A DNA stretch of 64,000 bases from Miscanthus floridulus (Eukaryota; Streptophyta; Magnoliopsida; Poales; Poaceae): the NCBI RefSeq assembly GCF_019320115.1, contig NC_089584.1:105329111-105393110 (forward strand). Reading direction: 5' to 3'. How positions within the stretch are numbered: position 1 is the first letter of the stretch; the number at the start of each line of letters is the position of its first letter. The position numbers were made by a program, and so were the translations under genes. The notes under the pieces were generated by a model that was not told the DNA's origin, did not search any database, and worked only from the letters and a program-made list of their open reading frames with translations. This document shows, piece after piece, positions 12,861-24,000 of the stretch.

Positions 12861-13489
12861 CCTATATAGAGATGTGGTCACAGTTTAGTCAGACAATCTG
12901 CAAGGAAGAATCTATATCTATGCTTTGTTTTATCTACTCTTTACAGGCAGGGTCCTCCATTAGTTTGTGTTTGCTTGCTTTCACTATTTTGCTATGGCCA
13001 AGGTCAGCATGATCCAAAAGGTACAAAAGCAAGACCACCATGAACAATGAATCTTTCGGCCTAATTTACAATTTTATTTTCTCATCTCAAATTTTAATTG
13101 TGGTTGACGTATCACTTCAATTATTAGTTATGCTCCAGGTGATGTTTTGTAAATCCTTCAAATCTTTTTTAGCAAACAAAATGGGAAGGAGAGGAGATTT
13201 TGTTGTTCTTTTTTATTTGTGCTTAGGAATTGGGTGCTCTCGAGGTTTACTCCATTGATTCTAAGAGATGGTTGCTACTAATGTCAATAATGTGATGTTC
13301 AGAAAGTATACCACAAATTCTAAAGGGAACGGATAATTGACTAACATGATCTTTTAAAGATATGTGCACTGGTATGTTGTCGATCATTGCTTATTTGGGT
13401 CGACACAGTTTATAATTCTAGGAAATTATTGCTATTGTTTTTTTTACCTTTTATCTGATCTCGAATTTTTTTTACTTTTTACAAATGGT

Positions 13490-14125
13490 ATTTCCATATG
13501 CCCTTGCTAGGATGGAACCTAGGTGGAGGCTTTTGCAGATCTCTTGGCTCATCATTCTGATTCTCTATTTTGTTTGTGCTTCATCTGCCAAAAGTAATGG
13601 ATAATAATATTTTTTGTTTGCTTTCTTTCTTTATTGATTGTGGGAAATTAAAGATATTTCTTCAAGTAAGTGCTCCATGAGAATCATGTGGTGGCAATGG
13701 TTAATACTCCCTCCATCCCGGCCAAATTATAAGTCATTCTTCTATATGCATAGTTTTTACTATGTATATATACATGATACATATCTAGGTGTATAGATAA
13801 AGCTTTGGACCTAGAAAAGATAGAACAACTTATACTTTGGAACGGAGGGAAGACCATTTAGGCTCCGATGGATTTGAATGGTCTACGTCAGAAGTCTTGA
13901 AAAATGGTATAAGGTTGTGCCAATATTGTCTTTCTTGTTGAAACGAAGTATCTAACCATGTGCCTACTTGTGTGGGTGGTCATGCATGTATGCTTTGAGA
14001 TAGCACTTCTCACTTTCGGTGTCCTTTCCCTTTCACATTTTCTTTCAAAAATCAATTTACCTTTCCCAAACAAACATGGTTTTCATGTATTGCGTGTTGA
14101 TCTTTGTACTGTATGATTGATATAC
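13490..14125. repeat. Diverged direct repeat, unit A (about 0.65 kb)
   Basis: Shares scattered but collinear blocks with unit B (about 14190-14815). These are the GAACCTAGG...TTTTGCA...CTCTT block, the CATTTT/GTTTGTGCTTCATC block, the TTTCTTGTTG...AAGTATCT block, the GTGGGTGG(TC)ATGCAT...ATGCTTTGAGATA block, and TGGTTTTCATG...TGTTGAT...TTTGTACT..ATGATT. A Stowaway-like MITE lies inside this unit only, at 13707-13852. Confidence 0.5.
13707..13852. mobile_element. Stowaway-like MITE
   Basis: Begins CTCCCTCCATCCCGGCCAAA after a TA (13705-13706) and ends TTGGAACGGAGGGAAG. These are the classical grass Stowaway termini with AAATTATAAGTC and CTTATACTTTGG subterminal sequence. The right TA duplication is not intact. 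Confidence 0.7.
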
Positions 14126-14189
14126 ATAATTCTAAACATGCAAGATTGCTTAGTAGATTATATGTCGACACAAGTTAGTATTGGGGAAA

Positions 14190-14815
14190 TAAACAGAAGC
14201 CTTATTTCCGGTATCAAACCTAGGCAGATGTTTTGCACCTCTCTTACCTCTCCTAAAACATCATGATTGTCCACTTTGTTTATACTTCATCAATCCTGGT
14301 CACTCCATCAACCTTGAGATCTGTCAGCTCACTCATTCATAAAGGTACGTGTGTGGTGAGCGTCTATATTGGCACTACAATTTGCAAAGAAATACATTTG
14401 ATTTTTGTCCACTTTGTTTCTTGTATTTGCTAGATTAAGCAATTAATTCTATCAAAGAAAAATGCAGTTTGAGAATCATCCATGAACAGTTAGGTCAGGG
14501 TGATCCTGAATGGTGTAAATCAAGTTAGAAAAAAATGATATACCATTGCTTAAAGTGTATGGAAACAATAAAGGGTATATTTCCTATGTAATATCAGGTT
14601 TCTTGTTGGAATAAATATCTTGCTTTGTACATAGTTGCGTGGGTGGGGCATGCATATATGCTTTGAGATAACCTATCTCCTTGCTTTGATTCGTCCTTTT
14701 CACACTGTCTTCCAAAAAAAATCAATTTAATTTCTTTCTAAATTTAAAATTAAAATGGTTTTCATGCAGTGTATGTTGATTTCTTTGTACTATATGATTA
14801 ATAGACGGGGTTGGT
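14190..14815. repeat. Diverged direct repeat, unit B
   Basis: Second copy of the unit described at 13490-14125, lacking the Stowaway insertion. The most similar part is at 14600-14810, with GTGGGGCATGCATATATGCTTTGAGATAACC. No open reading frame is conserved between the units. Confidence 0.5.
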
Positions 14816-16089
14816 ATACTTGAGTATCTTGAGGTCTTGACTACTAAATGTTTTGGTCATAGATGCAATGCTTTGATCTATATGATTCCTTGATCACAAC
14901 ATAGTTTCCCATCAATAAGCATAATCGCCTAAGTCATAGCGCCTACTTATTATGTATGGTGTTTTTGCTTGCTGATTTTGCTATGCTTCATGAAAGATTG
15001 AAATCATTCTGCTCTTACCTTTGTTTGTTTATCTACCTCCTATATTCTATGCTTTCAATGTATATGAATGGTAGATGAGAATGCCCTCTTCTCTTTTTTT
15101 CTCTATTGTTGTTCCCCATTATTAAAAAAATTTAATGTCAATGTTGCAAGGAGGGTGCTTACAATTAGAGTAATAGTTAACAAGTGTTATTATCCAACAT
15201 TCAGTCAAGCTCCCCAATTTAGATGGTAGACGTGCATGTTGTGCACAAAGTTTCTAGTAATGTGTACACATACATGGTAAATGACCAATGAGAATTATTC
15301 TTGCTATTCTCCAAAACTTACTCTTTTAATGCGACCGAAGCAAAGGTAAAGGAAGGACGATGGGAAGATGGGCCAATTTGTGGGATGCCACTGTTTGATA
15401 TGCAAGGGATTTCTTTTCTTTTCTTGGGGTTTCTTTTTTCTGGTTTTTACTTGCTACCCCCACCATTTCATATTATAATGGCTTTTCTAGGCACATAGCT
15501 TTTACTATGCTCTTAGATATACACTATGTCTAGATATATAGTAAAAGCAATGTATCTGGAAAAGTAAAAATGTCTTATAATTTGGAATAGAAGGAGTAGC
15601 AATTATAGACATGCATTGCAACAGGACATAAAATTGTTGTGTGGAGCTCATGTCAATGATAATAAACTACCTATATTTTGTTGGATATTATCGGGCTCGG
15701 CCCAACCTAAAATCGTATAAATTCCAAGACTAATAACAAATACTAGTGCAATAAAAGATTAACAATAAACTGATCAGAGATTGAGTCAACTTAAATAGGT
15801 ATGTATTATGTGCACCTATTGTAAGTCTAAGAAAGGTGGAAGGCGAGCCACACGCCCGCACACTTTATGTGATGCAAATGAACTTGGACGATCGGGACAT
15901 AACATGAGTAAGCAGCGTCAATAAAAGTTTGTAGCTCCAAACTCTCAAAGCGAAAAAGGTTAGATGGATCTTGGATCGATAGACAGAAGAGAAGTGAGGG
16001 AAGGACGGGGTAGAGTGAGGGATTGAAAAAAAAAATCACTCTTCAATATTAAGTATATTGTTTCATAATAAATTTTAAAAATCAACGAC
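14816..16089. other. Intergenic, no gene; Stowaway remnant inside
   Basis: AT-rich. At about 15485-15598 a Stowaway-type remnant is visible (TAGCTTTTACTATGC...AGTAAAAGCAATGTATCTGG...CTTATAATTTGGAATAGAAGGAGTA) with only the right terminal sequence preserved. A frame at 15301-15498 has a hydrophobic tail but no known domain. Confidence 0.5.
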
Positions 16090-16570
16090 TATAATTTGTT
16101 CAAGCTGTGATTTTCTATGAGGTAATCGAAATACCATAGCAAGGCTCAAACCGGCCTCCCATTTTGATCTTGTTAGCATAGACATTGTGGAGGATTCTTG
16201 CCACGGCCGGAAACACTCTTGCATTTCTTTCCTTCCATAACAGGCCATTAGAAGAATGAGAAAACAGATGGCCTTCTTTAGCACTTCTCTTTCCATGCCA
16301 AAGAGGTCCACCAGTCGAGCACTGTTGTGGTATGTGACTAGGTTCTAGGATGAATTTACAGGCAGAACGTCCACTATGCAATTTGTCCCCATATGCCCTT
16401 GGAGAACCTACAAGTAGATAGAAGATGGTGAGCCATTTCTGGCTCCTTGGGATACAACAGGTAGCATGCGGGCATGCGGCCATCCTCTTGCCGCATGGCG
16501 ATGGAGTCCAGAATCTATTTTGTATTATGAACAAGACGAAGAGCTTTGCATCTTTGGAGGCGGCGCCCAA
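16090..16570 (-). pseudogene. LINE reverse-transcriptase C-terminal (zf-RVT) fragment
   Basis: The minus-strand peptide contains QNRFWTPSPCGKRMAACPHA...CCIPRSQ followed downstream by LLWKERNARVF. This is the order found in the C-terminal zinc-binding region of plant L1-type LINE ORF2 proteins (LLQNR.WTADRL..RGWPH...C..C followed by LWKERNARVF). Frame and spacing are disturbed and no upstream reverse-transcriptase core is present, so this is a decayed fragment. The WKERNARVF motif is the firmest part of the evidence. Confidence 0.65.
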
Positions 16571-16689
16571 GCCTTCTAAAATAGTTTTTTTGTTTTATTT
16601 TTATTTACTGGAAAACATTTTAGGTTTGGCTGAACCTGAATGCATGGCGTATTATCAAATCCTGAAAAAAAAAACAGTACAATGATGTT

Positions 16690-16995
16690 GTTCAAAGCAT
16701 GAGGGGTCCGAAAAAGGGTGTAGCTCGTGTGTAGATATCATCGGCTTTCCTGTCGGAACGAAGTATCTAGTCGATCGTGTTCGCTGGTGCTTGGGTGGGC
16801 ACTTATGCTTTGAGATAACCTATCTCCAAGCTTTGATCAGGCATTTTCGTCTCACCTTCTCTTCCAAAGACACGACGACATTATTTCTTATTCTTATATA
16901 CCCCCCCCCCCCCCCCCCCCCCACACCACCACCAAAAAAAAACATGATTTCCGTGTACATGTTGATTTCTACGTAGGTCTTTGCTGTGATTGGTA
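16690..16995. repeat. Third, partial copy of the 13.5-14.8 kb direct repeat
   Basis: Contains CCTGTCGGAACGAAGTATCTAG, GGGTGGGCACTTATGC, TTTGAGATAACCTATCTCC and, after a poly-C/poly-A interruption, ATGATTTCCGTGTACATGTTGATTTCTACGT. These lie in the same order as in units A and B. A run of about 20 C at 16903-16922 interrupts it. Confidence 0.5.
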
Positions 16996-18075
16996 TGGTT
17001 GTAAAGCCACGTATAAGATTCCTGCCTTTTCCTTTTGCTTGGAAGTCATCTGACGAAGCAAAAGCAGTCCATGTGTGCGTGCCTGTCCAATTCGTACGAA
17101 CCTATCTGCACACTGCAGTGGTCTTTTGCTCCGGACAGGAGGAAACGAAGTGCGAGATGGGATTTGTGAACAATATACTAATGATGCATGAATCAAGTTC
17201 TTTTATGCAGCGAAGGCTACCGGAAGCAGCAGTCCAGACATCCACATCCAAAAGCTAATTCTCTGTAACTGTGACTAGGAGTCAAACAGTTTGAATTTTG
17301 ACTAAATTTATATAAAAAAAGTACTAACATTCGTGATATAAAATGAGGATCATTAGATTGGTTCTAGAATATATTTTCATAATAAAATTATTTAGAGACA
17401 TAAATGTTAATACTATTTACTATAAAGTTGGTCAAACATGAGCTAACTTAACCAGCATGGTTTCCACAATTGTATTCTTTTATGGACAGAGATAGTACAA
17501 CTATTGATATGCAATCCAAATCAAGCGTTCGTGCTTTATGACATAAATAAACAAAGCGAAATGGCACTCGGCCAACTTGATTTCCATAAGCAAATCGGTG
17601 CAAAAACAAGGACGGAGAAGGGGCTGTGTTAGTTTAGAGAAAAGCTAGGGGGGTGGGGGTATTGGATTTCTGAACTCTTGAGCACATACACAAACCATGT
17701 TTAAATTGTAAGTTGTTATGATTTTCTAGATACATTGTTCTGCTATATATCTAGATAATATGATAGTATGTTAGCACGTACTAGTTTGTACTCTCTCTAT
17801 CTAAAAAGCATGCAATTTAAGAACAGTGTTATCTTATCAAATCTGACTATACTTATAATTACAAATATTTATTGTACTAATTAGGTACCATTAGATTCAT
17901 CGTAAAATATATTTTCATAATTGAGAATGCATTTAGAATTGTAAAATTTTTTGACAAATGTAGCAGTATTTTTAGAAATAATATACAAACAAAAGTTAAG
18001 GGTGTTTAAATTAAGGGAGTCCAAATGTATCTTCTTACCTAGATTGATCCTATATATATGCAGTATGTGTGCATG
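16996..18075. other. Intergenic with Stowaway-like remnants, no gene
   Basis: Two stretches (about 17270-17500 and 17795-18035) show the sequence style of old grass Stowaway MITEs: TTTGACTAAATTTATAT, ACCATTAGATTCATCGTAAAATATATTTTCATAAT and a terminal GGAGTCCAAATGTATC. Boundaries are unclear. A short A/G-rich strip with a GGGGGGTGGGGGT run lies at about 17650. The last 5 bases (18071-18075, GCATG) are the left target duplication of the large retrotransposon that follows. Confidence 0.5.
18071..18075. repeat. Target-site duplication, left copy (GCATG)
   Basis: GCATG directly precedes the TGTGGCATGACC terminus. The identical GCATG directly follows the other terminus (...GGTATTACA) at 34890-34894. 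Confidence 0.9.
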
Positions 18076-21000
18076 TGTGGCATGACCGTGTAATCTAATG
18101 TCTCCTAGGAGTGCTCGTCTTCCATTAGACACTAAGCACTTGAAGGAGAACACTAAATTACTCGATTCTGTCAGGCACACCCCAGGAAAGAACCCGAAAA
18201 TCCATATTTTTCCATCAGGATCACAAATGAGAGAATAAAGCTTACAGCCCCTTAACCATTTCTTACATCACTTTTAATACAATACTAGAGTATAATATTT
18301 ATTATTATAACAACGGAATATAATCATATTATCGGAGTTATGAATAATTTAATGTACAGCGGAATATAAACATGTGATTAGAATTACAGCGTAAATAAAA
18401 AGATATGCATGGCATGATGAAGCATTGATATATAAAATTTTGACAACAGATTATAAAACTTTGATTCATAAAAACATTTAGTAAGAGTTATAAATAAAAA
18501 CTATGATCGCAGCGTAAAGGAAATCCTCTCTGAGCCCACCAGGAGGAATCCACACACAAGAGTAAGTTCTATCATCCACCTGTCACCTACAACAGGGAAA
18601 ATAAAACCCTGAGTACTCAATTGTACTCAGCAAGACTTACCCGACAGGAGAAAAAAAGACTCCAAAGATATGCAAGGCTATCTGGCTTGTGGGTTTATGG
18701 CATCTGCAGGAAGCATTACTAAGCGTGCGTCCTTATATTCTATTTTTATTAATAGCCGCATTGGTTCATTAACTAATCATTCTATGTAAGCACATGTGCT
18801 ACTTTCAAGCAGGTGGTAAGCAATCAGATTTTCTTTTTCCATCTTTTAAATTTCAATTCTTACTACAGTGCTAGAGTTAAGACAAGTCATACCGACTCAG
18901 AGGCGATTCGCGAACCAATGTCCCCACCTAGGTACATCGAAAACACACGCCCCGCTTGTACCCCAGGCACAAGCAGGACTAACACATCACCCTTCTGTCC
19001 TGGGTGTCTAGGTTCACGTCCAAACTGGGACTCCAAGCCCCTGCCCTTGAGTCCCGGACTCAGTGCGGTACAAGGACCTTCTCCACCAAAATAAAACTCT
19101 GACAGTCAGTCCAGAAAGAGCCGGGTCCATGACAAGAGAGCAATAAGCCTTCCAAGAGCCCATACACAAGTATGTGCTCGGGATAATAAATCTATGACTT
19201 ACCTAGCGTCTTATGCAATGATCGGTTCTTAACCGACACAGACAGAGAAAGCAGTGTAACCAGGCTATGTTCCGCGTCCGCGGCGGCACAACCACTTACA
19301 CCCACCAATACCTAAACTATATCCCTGCTCGATCACCATTTTTCATTTCCACCATTTATATTTTCCAAGTGATAGTAATACAGTAATATATTTTCTATCT
19401 CTCACGAGTGACAGCCATCACTCGACTTCTACCAAAGTCTTATAGCATAGCAATCTACACGATTCTATCATACTAGTAAGACTCATAGGATAAATATATG
19501 TATATGCAAGTGGGTTTCATTCAACTCCTTAAAACTTAATGCACAATTATAATTTAAACTGCAGAAAAGTATGGGTTATGCTCCGGGGCTTGCCTGGGTA
19601 AAATATAACTAAAAGTTAGTATTTGCATCTTTAGATCATCCACCATCATCTAAATAGAAAGCTCATTGCATCATCTCCTGAAGAGAATACCATTACATCA
19701 TCTTCGGATTTCCAATCATCCTTCAATTGATCCGTTGATCCATCATCGTACCTATATGATATGCATTGATGCAAATGCATAGATGTAAATAATCAATGAC
19801 AGGCGAATGCTTAGAAATTCGATCACGCCTCATAAGCTAACGAGATAGCTCTAACGTTGGTCTACGTACCCATATTGTCGAATAAGGCGTTATTTTCTAA
19901 CAATTGTTTTAGTTATACAAACCAAGGTTATTTCTTTATTGCATTCTATCGATTTAATCCTTGTTCGAAATAGGGCATTATTATCTATCTAGCAAATTAA
20001 TTTCTTTTTTGGAGCTACAAAAATTATAGTGAGTACCTAATATTGCTAGGAGCCTACTATAAAAATTTCAGATCCAACACTATTACCAATTTACCTTGAA
20101 AATTCCTACAAGTTCTCCTTTTAACAATATTAAGTATTTTAAAATAATTAGAGCAACCCTAAAAACATACCGAGTCTATGTGAACAAAATACACTACTAG
20201 ATAGATCATGATTTTAGGAACTCAACAAAACTAGTTTCACAATTTTTGGATTCCTCTACTATTTTATATTGATGTTACAAGTTAAACCAGAAACCTATTT
20301 AGAAAAGCACTTAGAATTGGAAAGGACAGGCGGCAACGCCCTTTTGGCCCAGCACGAGATCGGCCCAGACGAGCGGGCACGACCCAAGCGGCGCGGACGG
20401 CCCAGGCGCAGCGCGAACCAGGTCGTGACCATAGAGGCACAGGGAGAGCGGCCCAATAGGCCGGCCCATGCGGCGTGGCCCATTCTCGGCGCGTGTTTTT
20501 GTAGAAAAGGCCCCCGGTTTTTAACTAATCAACCTACGATCTCGCTCATTATTCAAACGAGTCACGTATTTCGCAATATGGACCCTGTATAAAACTTCTT
20601 CTTGGATTCTCACCCATTCCTTCATCCTCAAAAACAGAGGGTAGATGGGGAACACCGACTGATGGCAGGAATGGCGTGGTGGTGCCGGGGAAGGCACGAC
20701 AGCGACGGACCACCCGCCGGTGAGTTGCATGGCGAGCCCACGCGACCTCGCCTAGCCGCGACAAGACCCAAGTTGGCCCTAGGCAGCCTGCCCACGAGAG
20801 CCGAGGAGGCGGGCATGCCTGCAGCGGTAGTGCCGGCTAGGAGAGGACGACAGGATGGTGCGTGGGGCTACGGTGGCTCTAGGACAGGCACGGTTGGTGG
20901 CGGCATGGCATGGTAACGCTTGGCTCGGGCGACTGCGGCGATAGCCAAGCATGGAGATGGAACGGCGTGGACGACAGCGGAGGAGGCACCGGGGAGGAGC

Positions 21001-24000
21001 AGCGTGCTCGATTGAGCCTAGCGGCAATAGGGGAGACCTGGTGCAGCGGCAGAAGCGGTGGCTGAGCTCGGCGTGGACGGACAGTAGCGTGGCACGACGA
21101 TGGATAGCCACGGTGCACCGAGGGAACATGAGGAGCCACGGCGGAGCCTAGGCGCACGGCGCGTGTAGAGGCAGCGAGGCTGTGATGGCTGATGAGATGG
21201 CTCGGCGCATGGAGCTAAGACGGTGGGGTAGCGTAGCCGAACCATAGCTCCAGCGCGGGACCGTGGGGTCATGCGCGCGGGCGTGTGAGGGGAACCGGGC
21301 GGCGACGACGAGAGCTATGGCGCAGAAGCTAGGGAGGGAGAAAACAGCGCTTGTAACAGAACCGACCAATTATACGAAATTAAGTAAGAAAATCATCCGC
21401 CAGAGCAGACGATTTAGAAAACTTAAGCCCGTATAACCCGGTAGTCCGTGAAATCACGAAGGATTTCAAACCAACTTCCATTCTAGCCAAGATCGTAATA
21501 AGTTTAGCGGTCACCATCACATATTACATAAAAGTTTGCATCTCAGATACATCAGAGTTTAAACATAGTTATTACAAAACGAATTCGAATAAAAGTAGCG
21601 AAAGTCATTTATTCAAAACCACACACACTCACATGGAGTTCAAATACAGTGCCAGCGAATGATCATCTCCAACAAAAGCCTCAGACGAGACGTAAGGAAT
21701 GACTATGCCCATGGTCCTAAGCATCACCCATCGTAGGATAAAGGCAGTTGATACAGTAGCCGTAATACATCTGCCCATCTGCAACAAGTGGGAATAAAAC
21801 CCTAAGTACGAGAAGGTACTCAGCTAGACTTACCCGATATAACCGAAAATAAGTGACACCAAGGATTATGAAGGGCTTTATAGTAGGGTAGCTGACTCAT
21901 TTGCAAAAAGAAGCATTTTTAGCATTTCAAGAACCTTTCCAAAAGTATTATTGTCAAGTTAATTATTATTATTAACCTGTCGACTAGATTTGCACCTATA
22001 CTAGAGCAAACATGTGATTAAGCAGATAATGATAACCAATGATCATTAAACAACTTTCATAAAGTCATATTCATTATAACTGTCCAAGTGTTCCATCAAC
22101 ATTACTACGATAAAGTAACTCAAGTCAAGTGCTCATTGTCCAGGAGCGATGGCGATTCGAATCGATTCCTAACCAGCCGGTGATTTATTCCTTACACAAA
22201 CCTCACTCACCCGCTAAAGTGAGATATTGATCACCGAGTCAACTATCCAGGAATCTCGAGTTTGCCAGGAACCACATGTACCCGGGGGCCGACCGACTGC
22301 ACTTTGGTCTTATCATCTCGCCCTCGTGTCCTACCACACCTGCTCTGGCATAGTGCACTGCGGGCAATCTACTCGGCCTGAATAATCTCCCAGCTTCACG
22401 GTCGGAAGGTACTTTATCTGGCCAGCTAAATGTAAGGCATACGTTCAACATGACTTGAGGCCCAACAACGGTCGGTCCTTAATCGACAAAGACAGAAAGC
22501 ACTACAGTCCAAAACTCTGCAAGTCTCCATTCGGTCTCAACTTTATTTAACACTTAGTTATACCATAACTTCATAGTCATCCAAGCAGATCCAGGTAACC
22601 ACCTATAGCTCGCAGGTGACAGAAAATCACCCGACTTCTACCGGTCTAAGCCAGCTAAGCATTGACTCGAATGCGGATACCAGGGTAACAAGGATATAGT
22701 ATAACAAAGGTAGACAAGGTATAATGCAGCAACGGTTGCAAACAACTCCTAAACATAATGCATCAATTAAAGTAAAGCATTTAATGAATAATTGCAAACC
22801 GGAAGAGAAAATACTCCGGGGCTTGCCTCTCTCGAAGGAGCTCGGGCGGTGATCGAGGCACTCCAAAAGTTCCTCAACGTCCTCCTCGTCGGCTTTGGGC
22901 ACTTCCTGCGGCTGCACCTCGAGCTCCTCGGGTATGACGACTGGGTTCTCGGTTTGTGATCCTGTATGATACAATGTGCATAAGCGCTTATGCAATTGGT
23001 GCATCGAATGAGATGAATACAATGGATATGCTTGAATGCAAGGTAGTCAACATCATCCAAGAACATATACTACAAGCACATGTCATCTACTACATTCTCT
23101 TCTACTACTAATATGTTAAGTCAACACATCTTATTAAATGCTTCAAAGATACACCAAAGATTCACTAATTTCTTAATCACACATAAAGCAACACTTGATT
23201 AAACCCTAATTAATAATAGGTTTGAATAGCAACATCTATTTTTATTGCTTAGGAAAATCTTAGAAAATTACCATAGCATAGTACTACCCTAAGTAGTCTA
23301 CCATCAGATTTTCATGGTATTTGAATGAGTGGATTAACCTACACAAAAATAATAAGCTATGGCATGATTATGAACATGAAAATACTTTGTACTGTGAAAA
23401 GTGTCAAACAACAGAGTTAGTATTTTTTCTATATTCTACACAGCAATTAATCACTGTACAAAAATTATCACATGCATGTTTTATACAAATTTTGCTCTCT
23501 AGCAAAAATAACAAAAATCAGCCATTAAAGGTACTTGAACTACACCTCAAAAATTTTCTACAGCACATGCATGATACATATTTTTCCTAGGAAGTACATT
23601 ACATAAGAAGGTTAACAAACTTAGAAATCATATTTTTCTGAAGCTTATAGGTTTTTCTACACATTTTTCAAGTTATCAGCAATATCCATGATTAAATAAA
23701 GTTCTATAGAAAAGTATCTCAAAAATAACATGCAATAATTTTCCCAAGTAGATCTAGTGATAAGGAACCTAGAAAAATTTATTTCAACAGATTTGGAGCA
23801 ATTTTGAGTATCTAAACATTTTCCAAATCATTTCTCTTTTCAAATAATAAAGAAAAACTGAAAATAAAACATCCTATTGCTACTGGGCTGGCCCGTGGGA
23901 ACCAGCTGGCCCATGGCCACACTCGGCCTGCGCGGCCCGAGTGAAGGGAAAGGGCGGCGGCCTGGCAGGGGCTTTGGCCCACGGCCTCTTGGCCCAGCTC

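Noticed and set aside
12289..13012. Overlapping long frames (175 and 210 codons) in the GC-rich block
   Set aside because: The peptides are Pro/Arg/Ala-rich, unlike any family known to me, and open on both strands at once, as expected for high-GC non-coding sequence.
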